64,000 bases of DNA, from positions 5,212,001 through 5,276,000 of the forward strand of contig NZ_CP152413.1 in assembly GCF_038967635.1 (NCBI RefSeq), written 5' to 3'. Shown here piece by piece: positions 35,814 through 44,518 of the stretch; within the stretch, counting starts at the first letter, position 1, and the number at the start of each line of letters is the position of its first letter. The position numbers were made by a program, and so were the translations under genes. The notes under the pieces were generated by a model. That model was given only the letters and a program-made list of their open reading frames with translations, was not told where the DNA came from and ran no database searches. The stretch is from Bradyrhizobium sp. B124. GTDB lineage: Bacteria > Pseudomonadota > Alphaproteobacteria > Rhizobiales > Xanthobacteraceae.

Positions 35814-36767
35814 CTATCCTCCTTGCAGGGCGGCCCACATTTCCTGGTCACGCTTGTCGGTCCAGATCACGGGATCGTCGATCCCGGACGCTTCGTCATA
35901 GGCGCGCGAAACGTTGAACGGCAGGCAGTGCTCGTAGATCGCAAATTTCGAGAATTTCGGATCCATCACCTCGCGCGTCGCCGCCATCGATTCCTTCAGG
36001 CTGCGGCCCTTGGCGACGGAGGATTCGGCGGCACCATAGAGCGTGGTGACGAAATCGCGGGTCATCGCAATCGCATCGCGCCCGGTCTCGAGGCCCTTCA
36101 GCGCATCGCCGCGGCCCGGCGCGATCGCCTTCGGATTGAAGGCGCGGATCTCGTTCAAGGTCATCGGCCATTCGCGCAGATGCGCATCGCCGCAATAGCA
36201 GGCCGAGTGATACTCGATCAGGTCGCCGGAGAACATCACCTCGGCATCCGGCACCCAGGCGACGATATCGCCCGAAGTGTGGCCGGCGCCGAGCTGCATC
36301 AGCCGGACCTCGCGCTTGCCGAGATAGACCGACATCTCGCCTTCGAAGGTCAGCGTCGGCCAGGTCAGTCCGGGAATGCTCGCCGCGTCCTGAAACAGCC
36401 GCGGGAAGCGGCCGTACTCGGAATCCCAATCCTGCTGGCCGCGCTCCTGGATCAGGCGATAGGTCTCCTGCGAGGCGACGATGCCCTGCGCGTGATAGGC
36501 CGAGGCACCGAGCACGCGCACCGCGTGATAATGCGATAGCACGACATATTTGATCGGCTTGTCGGTGACGGTCTTGACCCGCTCGATCACCTTGTTGGCC
36601 ATTGCGGGCGTAGCCTGCGCGTCGAACACAAGGCAGCCGTCGTCGCCGACGATGACGGCGGTGTTGGGATCGCCCTCGGCGGTGAAGGCGTAGAGATCGG
36701 TGCCGATCTCGGAGAAGGTGACCTTCTTCTCCGCGAGATCCGTGGTCGATGCAAAACCTTTGGCCAT
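35814..36767 (-). CDS. MBL-fold protein with altered metal motif
   Basis: 317-residue metallo-beta-lactamase fold protein. The first metal motif reads [12 protein letters not shown], so the first two His are kept but the Asp and third His of HxHxDH are replaced. The later His ([12 protein letters not shown]) and bridging Asp (MFSGDLIE) are present, which suggests a single-metal or altered site. It is encoded between the DUF2783 gene and hmgA (2 bp gap), so a role in homogentisate metabolism or its regulation is likely, but no specific reaction is known to me. Confidence 0.85.
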   Translation of the reverse strand: MAKGFASTTDLAEKKVTFSEIGTDLYAFTAEGDPNTAVIVGDDGCLVFDAQATPAMANKVIERVKTVTDKPIKYVVLSHYHAVRVLGASAYHAQGIVASQETYRLIQERGQQDWDSEYGRFPRLFQDAASIPGLTWPTLTFEGEMSVYLGKREVRLMQLGAGHTSGDIVAWVPDAEVMFSGDLIEYHSACYCGDAHLREWPMTLNEIRAFNPKAIAPGRGDALKGLETGRDAIAMTRDFVTTLYGAAESSVAKGRSLKESMAATREVMDPKFSKFAIYEHCLPFNVSRAYDEASGIDDPVIWTDKRDQEMWAALQGG

Positions 36768-36794
36768 CAGTTCAATCCTGTTCGTTGATCGGTG

Positions 36795-37022
36795 CTATTG
36801 TTGTTGCTGTTGTTGCTGCTGGCTCGCATCCAGCGTCCGCCGCTTCGCCAGCGCGATCGCCTCGCGCAGTACGTCGAGATCGCCGATATGGTTGGCAAGC
36901 ACCAGAACCAGCGCGGCATCAAGATCGGCGCTCTGCGCGTCGGTGAGGCCGCGATGCGCCTCGACGATGGCGCGGAAGGCGTCGTCGGGACGAGCGAAGT
37001 TCGAACTGGTCGACAGCGCCAT
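36795..37022 (-). CDS. DUF2783-type small protein with poly-Gln tail
   Basis: 75-residue protein of the DUF2783 type (FARPDDAFRAIVEAHRGLTDAQSADLDAALVLVLANHIGD). Its last eight residues are a run of glutamines coded by mixed CAA and CAG codons, right before the stop. Function unknown. It lies 9 bp after the FAD monooxygenase gene and 27 bp before the MBL gene, so it belongs to the homogentisate operon. Confidence 0.82.
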   Translation of the reverse strand: MALSTSSNFARPDDAFRAIVEAHRGLTDAQSADLDAALVLVLANHIGDLDVLREAIALAKRRTLDASQQQQQQQQ

Positions 37023-37031
37023 GACTGCTCC

Positions 37032-38660
37032 TCAGTCCAAGCCGGCAGCGCGCGCCAGCGCCGCATCGAGTGCCGGCCGCGCGGCGTTGCGGAAGCGTGC
37101 CGCGACGTAGCCGTCCGGCCGCAGCAGATAGGCGGTGCCAGGCTCGGCATCGTAGCGCTTGCCGGCAAGGCCCTGCGCATCGACCAGCCCGCCCTCGCCG
37201 CCAACCCGGATGGTGCCGACGCCGTCAGGGACATCAGCAGCTGCGCCATTGCCAAACTCCAGCAGCGTGAATCGCGTTCCCTGCCTGATGAAAACGTCCG
37301 TCAGATAGCTGGAACCGCCGCCCTGCTCGGTCACCGGCGCGTCCAGCATCGAGGCACCCGGCCGCGGGCCGCCGCGCCAGCTGTCGCGATCGCCGCTCGA
37401 CAGCGGCGTGTCATAGACCGACGGCACCGACAGCCGACCGCCATTGACCATGCGCTTGCCGAACTCGGTGTCCTTGGCGAGCGAGAGCACCGCTTCGCGC
37501 AGCCGCGCCTCCTGCCGGGTCACCGGTGCCATGAAATCGGTCGAGCGGGTGGATTCGCGGATGTTCTCGTCCGCCGCCGCACTGCGCTCGATGTGATAGG
37601 TCTCGAGCAAGCCCTCCGGCGACAGCCGACGCAGCACGCGATCGAGCTTCCACGCCAGATTCTCGGCGTCCTCGAGCCCAGAGTTGGCGCCGCGCGCGCC
37701 GAACGGCGAGACCTGATGCGCGGAATCGCCGGCAAAGATCACGCGGCCGTGGATGAACTTGGCCATCCGGCGGCACTGGAACTTGTAGAGCGATATCCAT
37801 TCGAACTCGAACTTGTCGTGGCCGAGCATGCGCTCGATCCGCGGCCGCACGTTCTCGGGCTGCTTCTCGGCCACCGGATCGGCATCCGGATTGAGCTGCA
37901 GATCGATCCGCCAGATATCGTCCGGCTGCTTGTGCAGCAGCGCCGAGCGTCCGGCGTGGAACGGCGGATCGAACCAGAACCAGCGCTCGGTCGGGAATGC
38001 GGCGGTCATCTTGACGTCGGCGATCAGGAACTGGTCCTCGAACACCTGCCCCGCAAAGTCCGCACCGACCATCTGCCGCAGCGAGGAGCGCGCGCCGTCG
38101 CAGGCGACGACGAAGGAGGCGTGCACCTGGTACGCGCCCTCGGGCGTAGCGATCGTCAAAGCGACGCCATCGTTGCGGCTTTCCAGCGCGATCACCTTGT
38201 TGCGCCAGCGCAGGTCGATTTCAGGCAGCTGCTCGACCCGGTCGACCAGATAGGCCTCGGCGTAGAACTGCTGCAGGTTGATGAAGGCGGGCCGCTTATG
38301 GCCCTCCTCGGGCAGCAGATTGAACTGGTAGAGCTGCGAGGCGCCATGGAAGATCTTGCCGACGCTCCACACCACCCCCTTCTCGACCATGCGGTCGCCG
38401 ACCCCGAGGCGATCCCAGAATTCCAGCGAGCGCTTCGAGAAGCAGATCGCGCGCGAGCCTTCGCCGATCCGGTCGGCATCGTCGAGCAGCACCACGCGCT
38501 GGCCGCGCTGCGCGAGATCGATCGCGAGCGACAATCCCACCGGCCCGGCGCCGACCACCACGACCGGATGCTCCGCGACGTTGGCGCCCGAGCGATCCTG
38601 GTCGGGATGACGGCGATAGCCGAACTGGGTTTTGGCCTGTGCCGTATTGGCTGGTGCCAT
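37032..38660 (-). CDS. FAD-dependent aromatic monooxygenase (MhpA-like)
   Basis: 542-residue group A flavoprotein hydroxylase. The FAD Rossmann motif is VVVVGAGPVGLSLAIDL (about 34-50), the DG motif is ACDGARSSLR (~190), and the second FAD motif is FAGDSAHQVSPFGARGANSG (~310). It resembles 3-(3-hydroxyphenyl)propionate hydroxylase. The first gene of the hmg operon, it is divergent from a MarR regulator, and may hydroxylate a phenolic acid feeding homogentisate; exact substrate is inference. Confidence 0.9.
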   Translation of the reverse strand: MAPANTAQAKTQFGYRRHPDQDRSGANVAEHPVVVVGAGPVGLSLAIDLAQRGQRVVLLDDADRIGEGSRAICFSKRSLEFWDRLGVGDRMVEKGVVWSVGKIFHGASQLYQFNLLPEEGHKRPAFINLQQFYAEAYLVDRVEQLPEIDLRWRNKVIALESRNDGVALTIATPEGAYQVHASFVVACDGARSSLRQMVGADFAGQVFEDQFLIADVKMTAAFPTERWFWFDPPFHAGRSALLHKQPDDIWRIDLQLNPDADPVAEKQPENVRPRIERMLGHDKFEFEWISLYKFQCRRMAKFIHGRVIFAGDSAHQVSPFGARGANSGLEDAENLAWKLDRVLRRLSPEGLLETYHIERSAAADENIRESTRSTDFMAPVTRQEARLREAVLSLAKDTEFGKRMVNGGRLSVPSVYDTPLSSGDRDSWRGGPRPGASMLDAPVTEQGGGSSYLTDVFIRQGTRFTLLEFGNGAAADVPDGVGTIRVGGEGGLVDAQGLAGKRYDAEPGTAYLLRPDGYVAARFRNAARPALDAALARAAGLD

Positions 38661-38787
38661 TGCGTGACCCTGATTGCCTGACCCTGGATGTTCCCTGGTG
38701 CCGCCGGCCCTTTTTGTGGCTCGGGCTGCGGCTTGTGTGACCGGTTTGCGACCGGGACCTTGCGGGCCGGGCGCGACCTTGCTAAAT

Positions 38788-38805
38788 TAGTCTCACTTGC
38801 AACTA
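38788..38805. promoter_or_regulatory. Candidate MarR operator in the divergent promoter region
   Basis: Interrupted inverted repeat TAGT, 10 bases, ACTA, within the 193-bp gap between the monooxygenase and MarR genes. The surrounding sequence is AT-rich compared with its neighbours. Confidence 0.3.
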
Positions 38806-38853
38806 TCTTAAACTCCCAGTCGGACCCGCCGTCAACTCAAATTGGAGGAATTT

Positions 38854-39414
38854 TTGGCCAGGACCTCTGCAAGCCAGCCTCCAGCCCGGCCGCGCAGCGC
38901 CGTGGAAGCGGACGCGCGCGACAATGTCGCGCCAACCAAGAAGCGCCTCGACCTCTTCCACTTCATGCCGTTCCGCCTGAACCGGCTGGCGGCCGAGGTG
39001 TCCTCGGCGCTGTCGAGCGAATATCAGGTGCGCTACGGCCTCGACATTCCGGAATGGCGCGTGCTCGCCACGCTGGGTTTCCGCAGCGATCCCTGCAGCG
39101 CGCAATACATCGCGCATTGCACCCGCACGCATAAATCCACCATCAGCCGCGCGGTGTCGGCGCTGATGGAGCGCGAGATCGTCGAGCGCGTCGAGAACGC
39201 CGACGACCGCCGCGAGTTCCGCCTGCGCCTGACCAAAAAGGGCCAGGCACTCTACGAAGAGCTGATCCCGCGCCTGCTGCGCAAGGAGCAGGAGATCCTG
39301 TCCTGCCTGTCCGCACAGGAGCGCCGCGATCTCGCACGCCTGCTCGGCAAGGTCGAGACCAGCCTCGAGCTGGTGCAGACCAGCGAAGAGGCCGACGCGA
39401 AGGAGGTGTATTAG
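38854..39414 (+). CDS. MarR-family transcriptional regulator
   Basis: 186-residue winged-helix regulator. The DNA-binding part is clear: YIAHCTRTHKSTISRAVSALMEREIVERV followed by wing DDRREFRLRLTKKGQALYEEL. A TTG at 38854 is chosen because GGAGGA (38844-38849) lies just before it; an open frame from 38842 would place that site inside the gene. It is divergent from the homogentisate operon and very probably represses it until an aromatic ligand binds. Confidence 0.9.
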   Translation: MARTSASQPPARPRSAVEADARDNVAPTKKRLDLFHFMPFRLNRLAAEVSSALSSEYQVRYGLDIPEWRVLATLGFRSDPCSAQYIAHCTRTHKSTISRAVSALMEREIVERVENADDRREFRLRLTKKGQALYEELIPRLLRKEQEILSCLSAQERRDLARLLGKVETSLELVQTSEEADAKEVY

Positions 39415-39428
39415 CCTCACACTCCGTT

Positions 39429-39549
39429 GTCGTCCTGGCGAAAGCCAGGACCCATACTCCGCGGCCGGTGTTGTGAACGGGACTCGTCGTTCCAGCGAGC
39501 CCAACAAGGGACATTTGTGGTTATGGGTCCTGGCTTTCGCCAGGACGAC
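39429..39549. repeat. Palindromic repeat, family A
   Basis: Left arm GTCGTCCTGGCGAAAGCCAG then GACCCATACTCCGCGGCC; right arm ATGGGTCCTGGC and TTTCGCCAGGACGAC. Internal CGCGGCC is shared with the copies at 10917 and 15411. Confidence 0.85.
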
Positions 39550-39598
39550 GCCGGAGTTGGCTGGCGTCCCAGCACAACACGAGCATAGCTTTCAAACC

Positions 39599-39700
39599 CG
39601 TCATCCTGAGGTGCGAGCGGAGCGAGCCTCGAAGGATGCACGGCCACAGTCGGGCCGTCGTGCTTCGAGACGGCCGCTGCGCGGCCTCCTCAGCATGACG
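39599..39700. repeat. Palindromic repeat, family B
   Basis: Starts CGTCATCCTGAGGTGCGAGC, contains CCTCGAAGGATGCACGGCC, and ends CCTCCTCAGCATGACG. A second copy is at 62649. Confidence 0.85.
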
Positions 39701-39741
39701 GTGATGGGATTACGCGCGCAATGCCGGCGTGAAATATTGCA

Positions 39742-40623
39742 CTACGCCCCGCCGATATGCTTCGCGATCACAGGGAAATAATTATCCCCCGATCCCTTGT
39801 CGATCGCTTCCTGCAGTACTGTGCCGATCAGCTCCGCGCCGCGGATCTTGATGCCGGCGTCGGCGGCGAGCTCCAGCGCATAGGACAGATCCTTCAGCGC
39901 ATATTCGGTCGAGAACGCGCGCTCGGGAAACACGCCGGGCACGATCGCCTTCATGCCGTGGTTGCGCAGCGCAAAGCTGTCGGCCGAGCCCTTCGACAGG
40001 GTTTCCAGCAGCAGTTTCGGATCGACGCCATTGTGCTTCGCTACCGCGACGGCCTCGGCAAGCGCGTTCACAGTCTCGAACAACACCATGTTGTTGAGGA
40101 TCTTGGTCACCTGCCCGGCGCCGACATCGCCGCAATTGGTGACGTCGGTAGCAAAGCAGCGGATCAGGGGCTCGATCGCGGCGTAGAGCGCGGGCACCGC
40201 GCCGACCATCACGCTGAGCGTGCCGTCCTGCGCCGCCTGCCGGGTACGCGCGATCGGCGCGTCGGCCCAGGCCGCGCCCTTGGCCTGTAGCTGCCCGGCG
40301 AAGTCGCGGGTCTGGCTGACCGACGACGTGCCGAGATCGACCACGACCTGGCCGCTTCTGATGTTCTACAGGATGCCGTCGCCTTCGAACACCGCGCGTA
40401 CATGCTTGGCGCTCGGTAGGCAGAGGAACAGCACATCGCTCTGCCTGACGACGTCGGCGACCGTTTCAGCCACATCGGCGCCGTCAGCGCGCAGCCGTTG
40501 CAGCGGCTCAGCCGCGAGGTCGAACACCACGACGCGCTTGCCGCTCTTCTTGACCAGGTTGCGGCAAATCGGCTCACCCATCACGCCGAGGCCGATGAAT
40601 CCGAGAGTCTCGTATTCAGTCAT
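39742..40623 (-). pseudogene. 3-hydroxyisobutyrate dehydrogenase-like gene interrupted by an amber codon
   Basis: The frame encodes a full-length NAD(P)-dependent beta-hydroxyacid dehydrogenase of about 292 residues. N-terminal half: GFIGLGVMGEPICRNL (cofactor motif). C-terminal half: VVDLGTSSVSQTR, DAPIARTRQAAQDGTLSVMVG, and catalytic Lys in GAGQVTKILNNM. The two halves are in the same reading frame and are separated only by a TAG at 40366-40368 (EGDGIL-stop-NIRSGQVVVDL). CAG to TAG is one change. Either the gene is dead, two fragments are made, or the base is a sequencing error. The 'DAPIARTR' substrate region differs from the usual DAPVSGG, so substrate is unclear. Confidence 0.85.
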
Positions 40624-40686
40624 ATCGCTTCTTCTTTTTGACGCTTCTTGAGGTGTTGTGCATACGCCGCGCCCATATCGGCGAGG

Positions 40687-41493
40687 CTACTTCACGAACG
40701 ATCGCGACGGCGCCAGATGCAGCGCGAACGCGTCGACCTTGTCGCTGGCGCGCGGATAGATCTCGCTGACGATCGGATCGTGGCCCGGGATGAAGCGGTC
40801 GGGATGACCGGCAAGCCGCTCGACGGTCTCCCAGCCCTGCGCCATGTCGCCGACATTGTAGACGATCGGGAACGGGCTACGCTTGTGCAGGTTCGCATAA
40901 TAATGCGCGGCGTCCGACGCCAGCACGACCGGGCCGCGCGCGGTCTCGACCCGCACCACCTGCAGGCCGTCGGAATGGCCGCCGACGCGATGCACGGTGA
41001 CGCCGGGCGCGATCTCGCCGTCACCGGAATGGAAGGTGACGCGCTCGCCATAGACGTGGCGCACCATCTGGGTGACGTGCTCGATGGAGAACGGATGGCG
41101 CAGCATGCCGTTGCACATGCAGCGGCCGGTCGCGTAGCTCATCTCGCGTTCCTGCAGATGGAATTTGGCATTCGGGAAGCGATCCAGATTGCCGGCGTGG
41201 TCATAATGCAGATGGGTCACGATGACGTCGCGGATCGCATCGGCGCTGACGCCGAAGCCGGCCAGCGCATCGACCGGGTTGAGCGTCAGCTTGCGGGCGC
41301 GCGCCTTGGCCTCCTCGGCGTTGAAGCCGGTGTCGACCAGGATATCGCGGCCGTGACCGCGGATGAGCCAGACGAAATAATCGAGATCCTGCGCCGTGGT
41401 ATCATGCGGATCGGGCACCAGGAAGTTGAGGTGAGGCGTGCGCGGCGACATCGTCGCATAGCGCAGGGCGTAGATTTCGTAGGCGTTTCCCAT
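40687..41493 (-). CDS. N-acyl homoserine lactonase-like MBL hydrolase
   Basis: 268-residue metallo-beta-lactamase fold protein. The HxHxDH motif is complete in THLHYDHAGN, with the third His in RVGGHSDG and bridging Asp in VLASDAAHYYAN. Layout and the 'LVDTGFNAEEA' start region resemble the AiiA/AttM lactonase group. The ATG at 41493 is preferred over the open frame to 41613, whose extra residues look non-coding. No luxI/luxR is nearby, so quorum quenching is only one option; other lactones are possible. Confidence 0.85.
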   Translation of the reverse strand: MGNAYEIYALRYATMSPRTPHLNFLVPDPHDTTAQDLDYFVWLIRGHGRDILVDTGFNAEEAKARARKLTLNPVDALAGFGVSADAIRDVIVTHLHYDHAGNLDRFPNAKFHLQEREMSYATGRCMCNGMLRHPFSIEHVTQMVRHVYGERVTFHSGDGEIAPGVTVHRVGGHSDGLQVVRVETARGPVVLASDAAHYYANLHKRSPFPIVYNVGDMAQGWETVERLAGHPDRFIPGHDPIVSEIYPRASDKVDAFALHLAPSRSFVK

Positions 41494-41880
41494 CGGTTTC
41501 GCTCTTGTTGGCAGACCTTGTTTGAACGGGTTGTTCTTGATTGGCTTGGCGTCCCGACCACAAAGCCATCGCCTCGCGCAAAGGTCAAACCGCGCGAAGT
41601 GCGACGAGCGCATGACGGGACGGCCGCGGCCTCTGTGAATGGAATCACATTATCCGGTCGCAGGAACCTGCACCATGCCACGGAGGCGATGGCCGCCATG
41701 ATCGCGGCTGCTGCACTGCGGCCTCGCTCCTGCCGCCGCGATCAGCGATGGTGCAGCAAGCCGTTGACGGGGGTTTGACCGTGGTTTGATAATGGTTTTT
41801 CGCTAGAGTAAGGTCCCCGGGGCGCAGGCCGAAAGCGGCGCCATTTCATTACAATGCCGCGATCTGGATTTGCTGCGATT
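41494..41880. other. Divergent gap before the caspase-like gene
   Basis: 387 bp without a supported gene. It should hold promoters for the lactonase-like gene (leftward) and the caspase-like gene (rightward). I see repeated GGTTTGA/GGTTTTT words at 41771-41801, but no convincing promoter. Confidence 0.5.
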
Positions 41881-43485
41881 ATGAAAATCCGCCTTGCCTT
41901 GCTCGCCACGCTGATTTTTTCAATCGCGTCGCCCACCCTGTCCGTCGCCGCCGGCGATCGTTTCGCGCTGGTCATCGGCAATGCCAAATATCCCGACGCC
42001 GACGCACCGCTGAAGGAGCCGGTTAACGACGCGCGTGACGTCGCCGACGAGCTCAAGCGCGACGGCTTCACCGTCGAGGTCGGCGAGAACCTGACCGGCG
42101 ACGGCATGCGCCGCGCCTTCGACCGGCTCTATGGCAAGATCAAGCCCGGCTCGGTCGCGCTGATCTTCTTCTCGGGTTACGGCATCCAGTCGAACCGGCA
42201 GAGCTACATGATCCCGATCGATGCCCAGATCTGGGCCGAGGCCGACGTCCGCCGCGACGGCTTCAGCCTCGAGACCGTGCTCGGCGAGATCAACAGCCGC
42301 GGCGCCGGGGTCAAGATCGCCCTGGTCGACGCCTCGCGGCGCAACCCGTTCGAGCGCCGCTTTCGCAGCTTCTCGGCCGGGCTCGCCCCGGTGATCGCCC
42401 CCAACGGTACGTTGGTGATGTATTCGGCCGCGCTGTCGTCCGTGGTCTCGGACAATGGCAGCGACCGCAGCCTGTTCGTGCGGGAATTGCTGAAGGAGAT
42501 CCGCACCCCCGACCTGATGGCGGAGGAAACGCTGAACCGCACCCGCGTCGGCGTCACCCGGGCCTCGCGGCAGGAACAGGTGCCGTGGATATCGTCGTCG
42601 CTGGCCGAGGATTTCTCGTTCAGTCCGGGCGGCGCAGCCACGCCAAGCGCCGCAGCCACACCAGGCGGCGCGGCCATTCCAGGCGGCGCGCCGGGACCGT
42701 CGAGCGCAGCGCCCGCGCCTGCCGCGTCGCCGTCGACCGAGGTGGCAACGGCACCGCCAGTTGCACCTCCGCCGGCCCCGCCCGCTGCAACGCCGAAGCC
42801 GACACCGACGCCTCCGGCTGCAACCGCGCCGACGTCGCCACCAGCGCCGCCGAAACCACCGGGCGCGACAGCGCCGGCGGCACCCCCGCCCCCGCCAAAA
42901 GCGCCCGAGATCGCGCTGCCGCCACCCGCGCCTCCGCCGCCCTTGGTGATCCAGCCCACCCCGGCTCCGAGCAATTCGCCCGTGCTCGCGGACGATCCGA
43001 CGATCAAGGGCCTGAACGAAAAGCTCGACAAGAACCCGGATGACGCGGCTGCGCTGTATCGCCGCGGCCAGGTCTTTGCCAGCAAGGGCGCGTACGACCT
43101 CGCGGTGAAGGATTTCACCAATTCGCTGCGACTGAACCCGAAGGATGTCGAGGCCTATAACAACCGCTGCTGGGTCCGCACCGTGATCGGCGACCTGCAG
43201 GCGGCGCTGAAGGACTGCAACGAGGCATTGCGGCTGCGCCCGAATTTCGTCGATGCGCTCGACAGCCGCGGGCTGATGAACCTGAAGGGCGGGCAGAACA
43301 AGAACGCCATCGCCGATTTCGACGCCGCGCTGAAGATCAACCCGCGGCTGACCTCGTCGCTGTACGGGCGCGGCCTTGCCAAGAAGCGCAGCGGCGCGGT
43401 CGCGGAAGGCGATCTCGACATCGCCAACGCCAAGGCGATGGACCCGAACATCGTCAAGGAATTCGCCTACTACGGCGTGCAGTGA
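41881..43485 (+). CDS. Caspase-like (p20) protein with Tyr/Ser dyad and TPR repeats
   Basis: 534-residue exported protein. Signal peptide (1-24, ends LSVAAG), then a caspase p20 domain (about 27-235) starting FALVIGNAKY. The normal catalytic His (GHG) is Tyr100 (FFSGYGIQ), and the normal Cys (DACR) is Ser152 (LVDASRRNPF), so proteolysis is not expected. A Pro/Ala-rich linker (about 240-365) follows, then three or so tetratricopeptide repeats (about 375-525, e.g. AALYRRGQVFASKGAYDLAVKDF region). Tyr-Ser variants of prokaryotic caspase homologues are known in alphaproteobacteria. Likely a periplasmic scaffold or peptide binder. An OmpA-like gene follows after 140 bp. Confidence 0.9.
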   Translation: MKIRLALLATLIFSIASPTLSVAAGDRFALVIGNAKYPDADAPLKEPVNDARDVADELKRDGFTVEVGENLTGDGMRRAFDRLYGKIKPGSVALIFFSGYGIQSNRQSYMIPIDAQIWAEADVRRDGFSLETVLGEINSRGAGVKIALVDASRRNPFERRFRSFSAGLAPVIAPNGTLVMYSAALSSVVSDNGSDRSLFVRELLKEIRTPDLMAEETLNRTRVGVTRASRQEQVPWISSSLAEDFSFSPGGAATPSAAATPGGAAIPGGAPGPSSAAPAPAASPSTEVATAPPVAPPPAPPAATPKPTPTPPAATAPTSPPAPPKPPGATAPAAPPPPPKAPEIALPPPAPPPPLVIQPTPAPSNSPVLADDPTIKGLNEKLDKNPDDAAALYRRGQVFASKGAYDLAVKDFTNSLRLNPKDVEAYNNRCWVRTVIGDLQAALKDCNEALRLRPNFVDALDSRGLMNLKGGQNKNAIADFDAALKINPRLTSSLYGRGLAKKRSGAVAEGDLDIANAKAMDPNIVKEFAYYGVQ

Positions 43486-43625
43486 CAAATGAGCGAGGCC
43501 TGCCCGCGGCTCGAACCCCAGGCGAAATTGCGCGACTAATCAGAGGGTGCGTGCCGGGCAGCGATGCCCGCAATCAATCCAAACCGTTGCATGGAACCGC
43601 GCCAGCCGGCGCAGGAGGGACCGAA

Positions 43626-44273
43626 ATGTTCAAGCCGTCGGCAAGGGCCGCGATGCTTTCAATCGCGACCGTCGGCGCCATGCTCTGGTTCGGCATGGCG
43701 ACCGCCCGCGCTGGTGACGTCACCGAGGATCAGATCATCAAGGCGTTGACACCCGAGAAGAAGCCGCTGACCCGCGGCCTTTCGGCCGGCCCGCAGACCT
43801 CGCCCGGGCTGAACGCCGACCAGGCCAAATTCGTGCAGAGCGTCCGTGGCCGCGCCACCCGCTCGCTGTCCTCGACTGAGCGCGAGGAAATCGCGACCAT
43901 CGTCCAGGACAAGCCGAAGATCGATCTTGAGATCAACTTCGATTACAACTCCGCCGACATCAGCGCGAAGTCGCTGCCGTCGGTGCAGGCGCTCGGCCGC
44001 GCCCTGACCAATCAGGACCTGAAGGGCTCGACCTTCGTGGTCGCTGGCCACACCGACGCCGCCGGCGGCGAGGACTACAATCAGGGCCTCTCGGAGCGCC
44101 GCGCCGACGCCATCAAACGCTATCTGGTCGACAAATATGGCATCAACGGCACCGATCTCGTCACCGTCGGCTATGGCAAGAGCAAGCTGAAGGACCCGAG
44201 CCACCCGATGGCGGACGTCAACCGGCGGGTGCAGGTCGTCAACATGGAAAACAAGGACACCGCCTCCAAGTGA
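43626..44273 (+). CDS. OmpA-family protein
   Basis: 215-residue exported protein with signal peptide (1-29, ends ARAG) and a C-terminal OmpA-like peptidoglycan-binding domain: INFDYNSADIS, VVAGHTDAAGGEDYN, LSERRADAIKRYLV, GYGKSKL and NRRVQV. No beta-barrel and no lipobox Cys are seen, so it is probably periplasmic. AGGAGGGA precedes the ATG at 43626. Position after the caspase-like/TPR gene suggests both act at the cell envelope. A hairpin terminator follows at 44306. Confidence 0.9.
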   Translation: MFKPSARAAMLSIATVGAMLWFGMATARAGDVTEDQIIKALTPEKKPLTRGLSAGPQTSPGLNADQAKFVQSVRGRATRSLSSTEREEIATIVQDKPKIDLEINFDYNSADISAKSLPSVQALGRALTNQDLKGSTFVVAGHTDAAGGEDYNQGLSERRADAIKRYLVDKYGINGTDLVTVGYGKSKLKDPSHPMADVNRRVQVVNMENKDTASK

Positions 44274-44305
44274 TGGGCGGTGGCGTGGCCCCTTTTTGAG
44301 GTTAC

Positions 44306-44335
44306 AATGCGTCCCGCACCCCGGCGGGGCGCATT
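44306..44335 (+). terminator. Candidate terminator after the OmpA-family gene
   Basis: 12-bp stem AATGCGTCCCGC / GCGGGGCGCATT (one G-T pair), 6-base loop, then TTGCTT; 33 bp past the stop codon. Confidence 0.55.
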
Positions 44336-44518
44336 TGCTTGAGGGCGAACGCCCAAAGCGGCCCACAGGTGACCCGCCTCACATGACATCAGGGCATGAT
44401 CCGGAACAATGGACCCCGGCCTTTCCGATGCCCACACAATACGACGGCGAGATGAGACTTCGACGAGCGCCCAAGACAATCACTGTCGATACGCGCCAAG
44501 TTCTGGATTGATCAGGCG

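Larger units (their letters stand above)
39415..39741. other. Gene-free gap filled by two repeats
   Basis: 327 bp between the MarR gene and the interrupted dehydrogenase gene. Two palindromic elements (39429-39549 and 39599-39700) take up most of it; nothing else is visible. Confidence 0.6.

Noticed and set aside
40366..40368. TAG as a recoded (pyrrolysine-type) codon
   Set aside because: No amber suppressor system is visible and the family has an ordinary residue at this site; a mutation or sequencing error is simpler.
44296..44511. 71-codon open frame before the RND adaptor
   Set aside because: It begins inside the OmpA terminator and crosses a GGCATGATCCGG repeat relic; no ribosome site.
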